This document shows, piece by piece, positions 32,824 to 42,003 of a DNA stretch of 64,000 nt (positions within the stretch are counted from its first letter, which is position 1; each line of letters begins with the position of its first letter). The stretch spans positions 62,001 through 126,000 of the forward strand of contig LGRD01000028.1 of assembly GCA_001263235.1 (NCBI GenBank). Reading direction: 5' to 3'. This stretch comes from Methylibium sp. NZG (GTDB lineage: Bacteria > Pseudomonadota > Gammaproteobacteria > Burkholderiales > Burkholderiaceae_C). The translations under genes were made by a program, and so were the position numbers. Below the pieces are notes generated by a model. It was not told where the DNA came from. It saw only the letters and a program-made list of their open reading frames with translations, and did not search any database.

Positions 32824-33993
32824 GTGAAACTGTTTCATTGCAGCGGCTGCAGACAACGTGTCTTCTTCGAGAACCTGCAGTGCGAAGCCTGCGGCGCCAG
32901 GCTCGGCTACGTCCCGCTGGAGTTCGAGATGGTGGCGTTTGCCGCGGCTGCAGGCGGCGCAGACGATGCAGTTGGGAATGTGCCAGGCTGGCAACGCTTG
33001 GGGCCGACGGGCTCGGCTCAGCGCCCCTGCAGCAACTACAGCCACGAGGGCGTGTGCAACTGGATGGTGGCGGCCGACGACCCGCAAGGCTTGTGCGTTT
33101 CGTGCCGCACGACCCATGTGATTCCGGCGCTGGGCAAGCCCGAGAACCGCACCTACTGGAACACGCTGGAGCAAGCCAAGCAGCGCGTCTTCTACACCCT
33201 GCTGACGCTGAAGCTGCCCGTCCCCAGCCTGCAGGCAGACCCGGCCAACGGCATGTCATTCCACTTTCTGGAAGACACGAGCCCGCAACAGCGCGTGCTG
33301 ACCGGGCACGACAACGGCGTGATCACGCTCAACATCGCCGAAGCCGACGACGCCGCGCGCGAGACGATGCGCGCCGCGATGCGCGAGCCGTACCGCACGC
33401 TCGTGGGGCACTTTCGCCATGAGCTGGGCCACTACTACTGGGACCGGTTGATTGCCGATTCGCCCTGGCTCGACGAGTATCGGCAGCGCTTCGGCGACGA
33501 GCGCGCCGACTACGCCACCGCCTTGCAGCAACACTACGCCCACCCGATGCCCGACTGGCGCCTGAGCTTCGTCAGCGCCTATGCCAGCTCGCACCCGTGG
33601 GAAGACTGGGCCGAGTGCTGGGCGCATTACCTGCACATGATCGATGGGCTGGAAACGGCCGCCGCGTGGGGCCTTCGCCTGGACTGCCCCACGCCGGGCG
33701 GCGAGCCGTTGCAAGCGGTGGCGCTGAACCTGTCCGCACCGTCCTTCGAGGCCACCCTGATCCAGCAGTGGCTGCCCATCTCGCAGTTCAGCAACGCGAT
33801 GAACCGCAGCCTCGGGCTGCACGACAGCTACCCGTTCGTGGTGCCGCCGCCGGTGGTGGCCAAGCTCGACTTCATCCACCGGGTGGTCGCAGCGGCAACC
33901 AGGGGCGAAGCGCCGATGAAGTTTCTGCCCGCGCTGGTGCCAGCACCCGCCCAACCGTCTGGGCAGAGCGCGCCTGAATCGGTCACGCGGTGA
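32824..33993 (+). CDS. Putative zinc-binding metallopeptidase with zinc-ribbon N-terminus
   Basis: A 389-residue cytoplasmic protein. A treble-clef/zinc-ribbon comes first (C6, C9, C20, C23), and a second Cys-rich stretch ([17 protein letters not shown]) follows. The peptidase part has H199-E-L-G-H203 ([11 protein letters not shown]) and a downstream [12 protein letters not shown] that probably supplies the third zinc ligand, as in zincin peptidases of the putative zinc-binding metallo-peptidase family. GTG start chosen because the ribbon begins directly after it; the ribosome-binding site is weak. It converges with ureG and overlaps it by 11 bases. Physiological substrate unknown. Confidence 0.85.
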   Translation: MKLFHCSGCRQRVFFENLQCEACGARLGYVPLEFEMVAFAAAAGGADDAVGNVPGWQRLGPTGSAQRPCSNYSHEGVCNWMVAADDPQGLCVSCRTTHVIPALGKPENRTYWNTLEQAKQRVFYTLLTLKLPVPSLQADPANGMSFHFLEDTSPQQRVLTGHDNGVITLNIAEADDAARETMRAAMREPYRTLVGHFRHELGHYYWDRLIADSPWLDEYRQRFGDERADYATALQQHYAHPMPDWRLSFVSAYASSHPWEDWAECWAHYLHMIDGLETAAAWGLRLDCPTPGGEPLQAVALNLSAPSFEATLIQQWLPISQFSNAMNRSLGLHDSYPFVVPPPVVAKLDFIHRVVAAATRGEAPMKFLPALVPAPAQPSGQSAPESVTR

Positions 33994-34642
33994 GCATGCC
34001 CTTGGTTTCGATGAAGGCAATCACCTCGTCCAGCCCGGCCTTCGTCTTCAGGTTGCTCATCACGAACGGGCGCAGCCCTTGCGGCGTGGTGCGCATGCGG
34101 GTGGTGTCGGCGGCCATCACGTCGAGGCTGGCGCCCACGTAAGGGGCCAGGTCGGTCTTGTTGATGACGAACAGGTCGCTCTTGGTGATGCCGGGGCCGC
34201 CCTTGCGCGGGATCTTCTCGCCGGCAGCGACGTCGATCACGTAGATCGTCAGGTCGCTCAACTCGGGGCTGAAGGTGGCGGCCAGGTTGTCGCCGCCGCT
34301 CTCGATGAAGACGATGTCGGCGTTCGGGAACTTCCCGAGCATGCGGTCCACCGCTTCGAGGTTGATCGACGCGTCTTCACGGATGGCGGTGTGCGGGCAA
34401 CCGCCGGTTTCCACGCCCATGATGCGTTCGGCTTCGAGCGCGCCGGCCACGGTGAGGAGGCGCTGATCTTCCTTGGTGTAGATGTCGTTGGTGACCACGA
34501 CGAGGTCGTAGCGCTCGCGCAGTGCCTTGCACAGCATCTCGACCAGCGTCGTCTTGCCCGAGCCCACCGGGCCGCCGACGCCCACGCGCAGTGGCGGCAG
34601 CTTGCGTGTGCGCCCGGCAATGTGGTGCAGCTGTGCGGTCAT
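33983..34642 (-). CDS. ureG: Urease accessory GTPase UreG
   Basis: SIMIBI-class GTPase that energises nickel delivery to urease. P-loop GPVGSGKT at residues 24-31, the nickel/zinc-binding CPH motif in [20 protein letters not shown], and NKTDL as base-specificity motif. The 219 residues match UreG. Last gene of the minus-strand accessory cluster. Confidence 0.97.
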   Translation of the reverse strand: MTAQLHHIAGRTRKLPPLRVGVGGPVGSGKTTLVEMLCKALRERYDLVVVTNDIYTKEDQRLLTVAGALEAERIMGVETGGCPHTAIREDASINLEAVDRMLGKFPNADIVFIESGGDNLAATFSPELSDLTIYVIDVAAGEKIPRKGGPGITKSDLFVINKTDLAPYVGASLDVMAADTTRMRTTPQGLRPFVMSNLKTKAGLDEVIAFIETKGMLTA

Positions 34643-34663
34643 GTCGGCGGGCCGTTCAAGGCG

Positions 34664-34828
34664 TCAAATGCGGCCGGCCTGGGTGTCGGGCTCGGTCAAC
34701 TCGGCCGAGTACTGCATGCCGATGGCCGGGGCGGCCTGGCGAGCGCGCCCGCGACGGTAGGCGACCGCGCCTGCGACTGCAAAAACGAGCAGCGCACTGG
34801 CTGCCAAAAGACCGATCACGATGTTCAT
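34664..34828 (-). CDS. Small single-span membrane protein in urease accessory cluster
   Basis: A 54-residue product starting MNIVIGLLAASALLVFAVAG, a hydrophobic helix, then a basic stop-transfer (YRRGRAR) and an acidic, polar tail. AGGAGG lies upstream of the ATG. It sits in the same direction between the CYTH gene and ureG, 21 bases from ureG. Not a recognised family; the good ribosome-binding site and operon position support it as real. Confidence 0.6.
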   Translation of the reverse strand: MNIVIGLLAASALLVFAVAGAVAYRRGRARQAAPAIGMQYSAELTEPDTQAGRI

Positions 34829-34953
34829 GGAAGAAGCCCTCCTGCCTGACCCGCGAAGGCCCGCGGACTCAAATTGCTGCGATGCATCATTATGCCTGCG
34901 CATGCTGCGGGAACACGCTTGCCGTGCCCCGCGCCGCTTCTAGAAAAGGGCAT

Positions 34954-35493
34954 TCAGCGCAACGCGCTGGCGGCCGCGGTTCCTGCGGCGGCCAGAAGGT
35001 CGATGTAAGCGCCCGACTGCAATTCGCACGCGGGCACGCCGAGCTGCTTCAGCAACGAGTGCGCTTCGTCGACACCTGCGCGATCGTCTTCACCGTCGCG
35101 CAGCACCACCTCCAGCTCCAGGAACTCACCCAGCCCCTCGACGCGGTCCAGGTGGATGCGCGTGCGGCCGACGAGAAAGAGCACGCGCTGCTTGCGCACC
35201 CGGCCCACTTCGCCGAGCGAGCGCGCCAGGGTCGCGCGCAACGCGTCGGGGTCGGCGGTGGGTGTGATGAGGTAGCTCGACGTCTTCGGCCCCGTTGCAT
35301 CCGGCCGTTCATAGGCGATCAGCTCGCCGCGGCCGTCGGCAAACGCCCGCAGCTTCAGCCGGCCATGGGTGCAGTGGAAGAAGGTGTCGTCCTGTTCGAT
35401 CAGCTCCGGCCCGTGCTGCGCCAACGCGGCAACGCGGGCTTGCAGCGCAGGCAGGTCGGCGACGCGGGCCTTGATCTCGATGTTGCGTGGCAT
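34954..35493 (-). CDS. CYTH-domain protein (class IV adenylate cyclase/thiamine-triphosphatase-like)
   Basis: Triphosphate-tunnel protein of 179 residues. The N-terminal signature reads NIEIKARV, so the first Glu of the usual ExExK is replaced by Asn. Later charged strands fit the tunnel: KLRAF, GELIAYERPD, VRKQRVLFLVGRTRIHLDRV and EFLELEVVL. It could be a class IV adenylate cyclase, a tripolyphosphatase or a thiamine-triphosphatase. It sits between ureF and the small membrane gene, an unusual intruder in a urease accessory operon. Confidence 0.82.
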   Translation of the reverse strand: MPRNIEIKARVADLPALQARVAALAQHGPELIEQDDTFFHCTHGRLKLRAFADGRGELIAYERPDATGPKTSSYLITPTADPDALRATLARSLGEVGRVRKQRVLFLVGRTRIHLDRVEGLGEFLELEVVLRDGEDDRAGVDEAHSLLKQLGVPACELQSGAYIDLLAAAGTAAASALR

Positions 35494-35514
35494 CGGCGGT
35501 GACTGCAGAAGTTG

Positions 35515-36255
35515 TCAGGAACGAAAGAGGCGCGAGTACTGCGTCTCGTGCTGCGACGACAGAACAGCCAGCATCGGCGTGAAGGCCTGGCGCTCGCTGT
35601 TCATCAGGCCGAGCGCGTGGTCGACCGCGGCGGGGGCTTGGTCGGCCAACGCCAGCAAGATGCGCTGGCCGGCGTTCTGCCCGAGCGGCACCGCCTTCAG
35701 CGCAGCCTGCACCATGTTTTCGGCCCAGCCGAAAGCGAAAGCCAGCAGCACCTCGCGCGGCGGTGCGCCGCTCTGCACGCCGGCCAGTGCAAATGCCACC
35801 GGCCAGGTGGGTGCGGGCGCAAAGGTGTCGAGTGCAGCCAGGCGGTGGTCGCCGGATCCTCGGTTCTTTAACCAGGCGACCAGCGAGCGCCCCATCTGCT
35901 CGGTCTGTTGGCGCAGCTCACTCGACTCGCGGGTGGTCGCGACCCAGGCATTCAACTCGGCGGCGCCAGCCAGATCGCCACGTTGCCACGCGCCGAAGGC
36001 CTTGCCCACCACCGCCAGCTCGCTGCGCGCCAAGCTCAGGTGCAGCTGGTCGGCCAGCCACGCAGCGGCCTGCGCCTCGTTGGTGACGAGGCCGGCGTCG
36101 ACCGCCGATTCCAGGCCCTCGGAATAGCTGAAGCCGCCGACCGGAAGGGCCGGCGAGGCGAGCCAAATCAGCTGCAGCAGCGACGTGGCGGCGAGCGGTG
36201 GCCGGGCAGGCCGCGGCAAGCGTCGCAACGTCGTTGCGCGGACGTGCTTCTGCAT
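35515..36255 (-). CDS. ureF: Urease accessory protein UreF
   Basis: All-helical protein that, with UreD/H and UreG, forms the nickel-delivery complex. Family hallmarks are [26 protein letters not shown] and the C-terminal [15 protein letters not shown]. The 246 residues are normal; the N-terminus has a basic Arg-rich extension. The ATG overlaps the ureE stop by one base (TGATG), showing coupling. An adjacent upstream TTG is less likely as start. Confidence 0.94.
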   Translation of the reverse strand: MQKHVRATTLRRLPRPARPPLAATSLLQLIWLASPALPVGGFSYSEGLESAVDAGLVTNEAQAAAWLADQLHLSLARSELAVVGKAFGAWQRGDLAGAAELNAWVATTRESSELRQQTEQMGRSLVAWLKNRGSGDHRLAALDTFAPAPTWPVAFALAGVQSGAPPREVLLAFAFGWAENMVQAALKAVPLGQNAGQRILLALADQAPAAVDHALGLMNSERQAFTPMLAVLSSQHETQYSRLFRS

Positions 36256-36938
36256 CAATGAGAGTGGCCGTGACCATGCCCATGGTCGTGACCACAGCCG
36301 GGGCCGTGCACGTGCGCCGGGGCTGCCGCAACGTCGTGGGGCGTGGCATGTTTGTGCTCGTGCTCGTGCTCGTGCTCGTGCCCGTGCCCGTGGTTTTGGC
36401 CGTGGCCGTGTCGAGCCTCGTGGCGATGACCGTGATCGTGGCCGTGGTCATGCCCTCCGCTGGCCTCGCCGTGTGCGTGCCCCGCCGCCGCATACGCGCC
36501 TGCCTCGGGTTCGAAGGCCTCGGCCGCATCGTTCACGATCAGGTGCATCTGGCGCAGCATGTCGGCCAGCACGTGGTCGGGTTCGAGCAGCAGGCGGTCG
36601 GGGCGCAGGTCGAGCTGCACATGCCGGTTGCCCAGGTGGTAGGCCGCGCGCAGCAGGTCGAACGGCGAGCCGTGTTCGGCGCAGGCGGTTACCACCAGCA
36701 CCGGCTGCGGCGCCGCGAGCACGCGCACCAGCGAGCCGTCCTCAGCCACCAGCAGGTCGCCGCCGCGCACAGCGGTGCCACGAGGCAGGAACACGCCGAG
36801 CGTACGGCCCTGGCTGTCGGTGGCATCGAAGCGGCTCTTCTGGCGCACGTCCCAGTCGAGCTCGACGGTGGCCGCACGCTTGACCAGCGCGGCCGCGATG
36901 CCGCGGGCCTGGGGGATGAGTTTGTTGACGGTCAGCAT
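36255..36938 (-). CDS. ureE: Urease accessory protein UreE with His-rich tail
   Basis: Nickel metallochaperone of urease maturation. N-terminal peptide-binding domain ([20 protein letters not shown], then GVFLPRGT) and C-terminal metal-binding domain ([13 protein letters not shown], with the conserved metal-binding His). The tail of about 75 residues contains about 27 His, mostly as HG/HD/HE pairs, which would store many nickel ions. The start at 36938 (MLTVNKLIP) is typical; upstream in-frame codons are less conserved-looking. First gene of ureE-ureF-CYTH-small-ureG. ureDABC are not in the window. Confidence 0.95.
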   Translation of the reverse strand: MLTVNKLIPQARGIAAALVKRAATVELDWDVRQKSRFDATDSQGRTLGVFLPRGTAVRGGDLLVAEDGSLVRVLAAPQPVLVVTACAEHGSPFDLLRAAYHLGNRHVQLDLRPDRLLLEPDHVLADMLRQMHLIVNDAAEAFEPEAGAYAAAGHAHGEASGGHDHGHDHGHRHEARHGHGQNHGHGHEHEHEHEHKHATPHDVAAAPAHVHGPGCGHDHGHGHGHSH

Positions 36939-37019
36939 GGTGTTTAGCAGATGAATTGATCGGCCCGAACGGTGCGTACGGGCGGTGAAGTGTGACATCG
37001 AACGCCGCGCCGCTTGCCC

Positions 37020-37898
37020 TCACACCCCGCGCGACTCGCGCAGCGTGCGCACCATCTGCAGCAGCTTCGGGCCGACCTCCTTCAGCAGCCAATTCGCACC
37101 GCGCGCGCCGCCCGGCGCGGGCTTCTGGAACGCGCAGTTGAAGACCACCAGCTCGCCGCTGGCGATGCGGCCATAGGGCGCGCCGGCCGCCTGGATGCCG
37201 CCCACCAGGTCGCCGTCGACGGTGCAGAAGCCCTGGCGCGCGCAGTCCTTCACCGCCTGGCGGATGGCGGCTTCAAAGCGCGCGGCGTCGTCGGGCGTCT
37301 TGACGCGAATCTCGTTGAGCACCGCCTCGCGCGTCGGAGGGTCGCAGCCGGCCAGCCACGCGCGGCCGATTGCGGTGCCCGCCAGCGGCAGCGCCAGCCC
37401 GATGTCGGCCACCGCGCCGGCCACGCGCGTGCGGTCGCGGCTGCGGCTGGTCTCGATCAGCACCACGCTCAAGCGATCGCGCAGGCCCATCGACACGTCG
37501 CCGCCGGTCTCGTCGGCCAGCTCGTTCATCAGGCCGCGCGCATGCTGGCGCAGGCCGATCGACGCCATCAGCGGATAGGTGGCCGAGATGAGCGCCGAGC
37601 CGAGCTGGTACTTGCCGTACTTGGGGCTCAGCTTCAGGTAGCCGAGGACCACCAGCGTGTAGGTCAGGCGCGAGATGGTCGGCTTGGGCAGGCCGGTGCG
37701 CAGCGCCAGCTCGCCGTTGGAGAGCATCGTGTCGCTGGCGCTGAAGCAGCGCAGCAGCTCGATGCCGCGCGCGAGTGTGGTCGCGAACTGCTTGTCGCCG
37801 GCGTATTCCTCGTAGCCCAGCGGCACGCGGCGGGGGCGGTTCAGCAGGTAGCTTTGGCGGTCGCTGGCGTCGTTGGCTTTGCTTTGGGCTCGGGTCAT
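37020..37898 (-). CDS. IclR-family transcriptional regulator
   Basis: N-terminal winged helix (LARGIELLRCFS, then NGELALRTGLPKPTISRLTYTL) and C-terminal effector-binding IclR domain (DRLSVVLIETSRSRDR, GTAIGRAWLAG, IAAxGAPYG-like region). The 292 residues fit. ATG 37898 is preferred (MTRAQSK); an upstream ATG (about 37916) adds six residues. It is divergent from the carotenoid-oxygenase gene and probably controls the downstream catabolic cluster. Confidence 0.92.
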   Translation of the reverse strand: MTRAQSKANDASDRQSYLLNRPRRVPLGYEEYAGDKQFATTLARGIELLRCFSASDTMLSNGELALRTGLPKPTISRLTYTLVVLGYLKLSPKYGKYQLGSALISATYPLMASIGLRQHARGLMNELADETGGDVSMGLRDRLSVVLIETSRSRDRTRVAGAVADIGLALPLAGTAIGRAWLAGCDPPTREAVLNEIRVKTPDDAARFEAAIRQAVKDCARQGFCTVDGDLVGGIQAAGAPYGRIASGELVVFNCAFQKPAPGGARGANWLLKEVGPKLLQMVRTLRESRGV

Positions 37899-38032
37899 GG
37901 TGTTTCTCTGTATCGGCATATCGAACCAGTTGACAGAATATCGGAACAAGCGGTATCGCCGCTTTGGGGTGCGCCCTATGCTTCAAGCACGAGCCAAAGA
38001 CCGCACCCAACCCGCAGCATGAAGCCCGCACC
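37899..38032 (+). promoter_or_regulatory. Divergent IclR / oxygenase control region
   Basis: Contains a perfect -35 TTGACA (37930-37935) followed at 18 bases by TATCGC, a possible plus-strand promoter for the oxygenase cluster. Around it lie repeated half-sites (ATATCGAAC and ATATCGGAAC, starting about 37919 and 37938), which could be regulator-binding sites. The arrangement is as expected for IclR control of the cluster; binding is not shown. Confidence 0.45.
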
Positions 38033-39475
38033 ATGAAGCCTGATGACCTGCCGATGCACGACATCCCCGCGCTGGCCGGCAACAACGCGCCCGTCCACGA
38101 CGAACTGGTGCTCGACAACCTGCCCGTGATCGGCGAACTGCCAGCCGACCTGAACGGCCTGTACGTGCGCAATGGCCCGAACCCGTACTTCCAGCCCGAC
38201 TGGCGCTACCACGCCTTCGACGGCGACGGCATGCTGCACGCGATCCACTTCGATCGTGGCCGCCTGAGCTACCGCAACCGCTGGGTGCGCACCGCCGGGC
38301 TGGACGAGGAAGTGGCCGCCGGCCACGCGCTGTGGAAGGGCATCAAGGAGCCGCCGCGGCGTGATGCGCCCGGGCAGCCGATGAAGAACACCAGCAACAC
38401 CGACGTGAAGTACCACGCCGGCCGCCTCATCAGCATGTGGTACCGCTCGGGCATGCCGTATGCGGTGGACCCGTACACGCTAGAGCCGCTGGGCACGGCC
38501 GACTACGGTGGGGCGTTGACCCGCATCTCGGCCCACTCGCGCCCCGACGAGCGCACCGGCGAACTCCTGTTCTTCGACTACGACACGAAGCCGCCCTACA
38601 TGCAGTACGGCGTGATCGGCCCCGACCGGAAGCTCAAGCACCGCATCGACGTGCCGCTGCCCGGCCCGCGCCTGCCACACGACATGGCGGTGACCGAGCA
38701 CTACACGATCCTGCACGACTTTCCGCTGCTGCTCGACGACGACGCGCTTGCCGCGGGCCGCTACAAGCTGCGCTTCCACGCCGAGATGCCGACGCGATTT
38801 GCAGTCGTGCCGCGCTACGGCAGCGCGGAGCAGATCCGCTGGTTCGAGGCCCGGCCGACCTACCTTCTGCACGTGGTAAACGCGTGGGAAGAGGGCGACG
38901 AGGTGGTGATGGTGGGCACGCCGTACCGCACGCACGAAGACGAGCACGGCCAGATCGACGCGCGCCGCCTGGAGCGCACGATTCACTTCCGCCAGCGCGA
39001 CTTCGTGCTGTACGAATGGCGCTTCAACCTCGCCACCGGCCGCACCGCCGAGCGCGTGATCGACGACGTGCTGAACACCGAGTTTCCGGCCATCAACCCG
39101 GCGTACCAGGGCCGCAAAACGCAGCACTCGTACCACATCGTCTTCCCGCATGGCGGCAAGGAAGAAGTGCGCTTCACCGGCCTGGCCAAGATGAACCACC
39201 GCACCGGCGCCTACGCGGCGTGGAGCGAGGGCCCGGAGGCGTTCTACAACGAGCCGGCGTTTGCACCGCGCGATGGCTCGACCGGCGAGGACGACGGCTA
39301 CGTCGTCACGATCGCGTGGAACCCGGCGCTGCTGCGATCGGAGGTGCAGGTGTTCGACGCGCGCGGCACGGAGTTCGGCCGCGGCCCCATCGCGCGCGTG
39401 CCGCTGCCGCGCCGCGTGCCGCACGGCTTTCACGCCACCTTCGTCAGCCGCGACGTGCTGACGCGGTGGAAGTGA
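38033..39475 (+). CDS. Carotenoid-oxygenase-family dioxygenase, copy 1
   Basis: Non-heme Fe(II) alkene-cleaving dioxygenase of the RPE65/CCO family (480 residues). The four iron-binding His are in place: H168 (ISAHSRP), H216 (LPHDMAVTEHY), H280 (YLLHVVNAWEEG) and H467 (GFHATF). LPADLNGLYVRNGPNP and HAFDGDGMLH are the N-terminal family motifs. No signal peptide. The Lys that I recall near LALKE in lignostilbene dioxygenases is Trp here (ISMWYRSG), so the substrate may differ. First gene of the cluster controlled by the divergent IclR gene. Confidence 0.92.
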   Translation: MKPDDLPMHDIPALAGNNAPVHDELVLDNLPVIGELPADLNGLYVRNGPNPYFQPDWRYHAFDGDGMLHAIHFDRGRLSYRNRWVRTAGLDEEVAAGHALWKGIKEPPRRDAPGQPMKNTSNTDVKYHAGRLISMWYRSGMPYAVDPYTLEPLGTADYGGALTRISAHSRPDERTGELLFFDYDTKPPYMQYGVIGPDRKLKHRIDVPLPGPRLPHDMAVTEHYTILHDFPLLLDDDALAAGRYKLRFHAEMPTRFAVVPRYGSAEQIRWFEARPTYLLHVVNAWEEGDEVVMVGTPYRTHEDEHGQIDARRLERTIHFRQRDFVLYEWRFNLATGRTAERVIDDVLNTEFPAINPAYQGRKTQHSYHIVFPHGGKEEVRFTGLAKMNHRTGAYAAWSEGPEAFYNEPAFAPRDGSTGEDDGYVVTIAWNPALLRSEVQVFDARGTEFGRGPIARVPLPRRVPHGFHATFVSRDVLTRWK

Positions 39476-39550
39476 TGCGGTCGCAACGACGCGCTGACTC
39501 GTGACACTGAAACCTGAATCGACCACCGCACGCCTGACCGGCGCCGTCCG

Positions 39551-41278
39551 ATGATCCTCGCGTCTCCCGATCGCATCGCCGAGTTCACCGCCCGCGGCTG
39601 GTGGGGCACACGCACGATCGACGATCACTTCCGCGACGTCGCCGCGCGCTACGCGCAGCGCGAGGCGGTGGTCGACGCGCCGAACCGCGCGCTGCTCACC
39701 GACGGCGCGCCGCGCCGGCTGAGCTACGCGCAACTCGCCGACGAGGTCGCGCGCATGGCCGCCGTGCTGCACGGCCGCGGGTTGAGGCGCGACGACATCG
39801 TGGTCGTGCAACTCGTCAATTCGGTCGAGCAGTACGTGGTGTACCTGGCGTGCCTGCGCCTCGGGCTGGTCGTCTCGCCGGTGCCGGTGCAGTACCGCGA
39901 GTTCGAGCTGCGCCACATCCTGGCGCTGACGCAGGCGCGCGCGGCGGTCACGGCCACGCGGGTCGTCAAGCATGCGGCGGCGGTGATGTGGCTGCAGTTG
40001 GCGAAAGCACATCCGTCGCTGCAGCACGTGCTGTGCTTTGGCGACGCGGTGCCTGCCGAGGCGCACTCACTGAACGCTGCGCTCGCGGGCGACCTCGACC
40101 TGCCGGCGGCCGAAGCCGCCGCGCTCGCGGCCGGCATCGGCGCGAACGACATCGCCACGCTGTGCTGGACCTCCGGCACCGAGGCCGCGCCCAAGGGCGT
40201 GCCGCGCAGCCACAACGAATGGCTGATCGTCGCGCCGTCGATCATCGAAGCGGCCGAGCTGGCACCCGGCGCGCGGCTGCTGAACCCGTTTCCGCTCGTC
40301 AACATGGCCGGCTGGTCGACCTGCGTGGCGGCGTGGTTGCGGCTGGAGGGCACGGTGGTTCAGCACCACCCGTTCGACCTGACGGTCTTCCTGCAGCAGT
40401 TGCGCGACGAGCGCATCGACTACACCGTCTGCCCGCCCGCGATCCTGAACCAGTTGCTGCAGCAGCCGGCGTTGCTGGAGGGTATCGACTTTACGCGGCT
40501 GTCGCGCATCGGCTCGGGCTCGGCGCCGCTGTCGGAGTGGATGGTGCGCGGCTGGGCCGAGCGCGGCGTGCAGATCGTCAACTACTTCGGCTCTAACGAG
40601 GGTGCGGCGCTAACGGGATCGCCGCGGGACATTCCCGACCCCGGCCAGCGCGCTCAGTTCTTTGCGCGTGCGGGGGTCGAGCGGCCGCTCCCCCACGTCT
40701 CGTATTCGCACATCTCGACCGCGCGCAAGATTCGCACGCGGCTGGTCGACCCCGAGACGGAAGAAGAAGTCACGCAGCCCGGCATCCCCGGCGAGTTGCG
40801 CGTCAGCGGGCCGACCGTGTTCTGCGGCTACTTCCGCGCGCCCCAGCAGACCGCCAGCGCCTTCGACGGTCAAGGCTTCTACCGCTCGGGCGATCTGTTC
40901 GAGATCGCTGGCGACCAGGGCCAGTTCTACCGTTTCGTCGGCCGCAGCAAGGACATCGTGGTGCGCGGCGGCATGAAGATTTCGGCGCTCGAAGTCGAAC
41001 AACTCCTGATGGCCTGCCCCGGCGTGCAAGACGCCGTCGTGATCGGCCAGCCCGACGACACGCTCGGCGAGCGCGTCTGCGCCTGCGTGGTGGCCGCCCC
41101 CGGCGCCGAGGTGACGTTGGCACGGCTGGTGGCATTCCTGAGAGACGAGCGCCAGGTCGCGGTGTACAAGTTGCCCGAGCACCTGATGCTGCTGCCGGCG
41201 TTGCCGCGCAACCCGGTGGGCAAGGTGCTCAAGCGCGAGCTGCGCGAAATGTTCGAAGACTCCGGAGCGTCGACTTGA
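39551..41278 (+). CDS. AMP-forming acyl-CoA synthetase/ligase
   Basis: ANL-superfamily adenylating enzyme of 575 residues. Motifs: A3-type TSGTEAAPKGVPRSHNE, NYFGSNEGAA (A5), YRSGDLFEI (A7), FVGRSKDIVVRGGMKISALE (A8) and the catalytic Lys in NPVGKVLKRELR (A10). It activates a carboxylate to the CoA thioester. Its position next to oxygenase and aldehyde dehydrogenase genes suggests it activates the acid produced by alkene cleavage (inference). Confidence 0.9.
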   Translation: MILASPDRIAEFTARGWWGTRTIDDHFRDVAARYAQREAVVDAPNRALLTDGAPRRLSYAQLADEVARMAAVLHGRGLRRDDIVVVQLVNSVEQYVVYLACLRLGLVVSPVPVQYREFELRHILALTQARAAVTATRVVKHAAAVMWLQLAKAHPSLQHVLCFGDAVPAEAHSLNAALAGDLDLPAAEAAALAAGIGANDIATLCWTSGTEAAPKGVPRSHNEWLIVAPSIIEAAELAPGARLLNPFPLVNMAGWSTCVAAWLRLEGTVVQHHPFDLTVFLQQLRDERIDYTVCPPAILNQLLQQPALLEGIDFTRLSRIGSGSAPLSEWMVRGWAERGVQIVNYFGSNEGAALTGSPRDIPDPGQRAQFFARAGVERPLPHVSYSHISTARKIRTRLVDPETEEEVTQPGIPGELRVSGPTVFCGYFRAPQQTASAFDGQGFYRSGDLFEIAGDQGQFYRFVGRSKDIVVRGGMKISALEVEQLLMACPGVQDAVVIGQPDDTLGERVCACVVAAPGAEVTLARLVAFLRDERQVAVYKLPEHLMLLPALPRNPVGKVLKRELREMFEDSGAST

Positions 41279-42003
41279 ACCCTCTGCTGCTGCTGATTCC
41301 CGGCCTGCTGAACACCGAGCGCGTGTTCGACCGCACGCGCGCGCTGCTCGACCCCGCGCTGGAGGTGCGCGTGGCCGATGTGCGCACGCACGACAGCATT
41401 GCGGCGATGGCGCACAACGCCTGGGCGATGCTGGCCGAGGTTGACGCCGACCGGCCGATCGTGGTCGCCGGCTTCTCGATGGGCGGCTACGTGGCGCTGC
41501 AAATGCTGGCCGAGCCGCGGCGCGCGGTGCAGGGGCTGGGGCTCGTCTGCACCTCGGCACGTGCCGACACGGCCGAGAGCCAGGCCTTGCGCGAGCGCGC
41601 CATCACCGCGATGGAGCGCGACTTCGAGCGTTATGTCGGCAGCCTCGGCGGTTTTCTGGTCACCCAGGCCGGGCAGGCCGACGAGGTGCTGATGAGCACG
41701 ATCCGCGGCGACATGTTGGTCGTCGGCGCGGCCACCGCCATCCGCCAGCACCGCGCGGTGGCCGTGCGCCCCGACCGACGCGAGATGCTGCCCGCGCTCG
41801 ACCTGGCTGCCCACGTGGTCGGCGCGGCCGACGACCCGGTGACGCCGCCGGACCTGTCGCGCGAACTCGCCGCCGCCATTCCTGGCGCGCGGCTCACGGT
41901 GGTGGGTGGCGTAGGCCACCTGCTGCCTTTCGAGCGGCCCGCCGAGCTGGCGGCCGCGCTGACCGAACTCACCGCCCGTGCCGCAACCCGAGGAAACGCC
42001 TGA
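41275..42003 (+). CDS. Alpha/beta hydrolase
   Basis: Small 242-residue hydrolase. Nucleophile elbow GFSMGG with S68, oxyanion strand LLLLIPGLLNTERV, Asp in GAADDPVTPPDL and His in GGVGHLLPFERP. The TTG start overlaps the ligase stop (TTGA) and the stop overlaps the next ATG (TGATG), so expression is coupled on both sides. Could cleave an ester or a CoA-derived intermediate; not determined. Confidence 0.88.
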   Translation: MNPLLLLIPGLLNTERVFDRTRALLDPALEVRVADVRTHDSIAAMAHNAWAMLAEVDADRPIVVAGFSMGGYVALQMLAEPRRAVQGLGLVCTSARADTAESQALRERAITAMERDFERYVGSLGGFLVTQAGQADEVLMSTIRGDMLVVGAATAIRQHRAVAVRPDRREMLPALDLAAHVVGAADDPVTPPDLSRELAAAIPGARLTVVGGVGHLLPFERPAELAAALTELTARAATRGNA

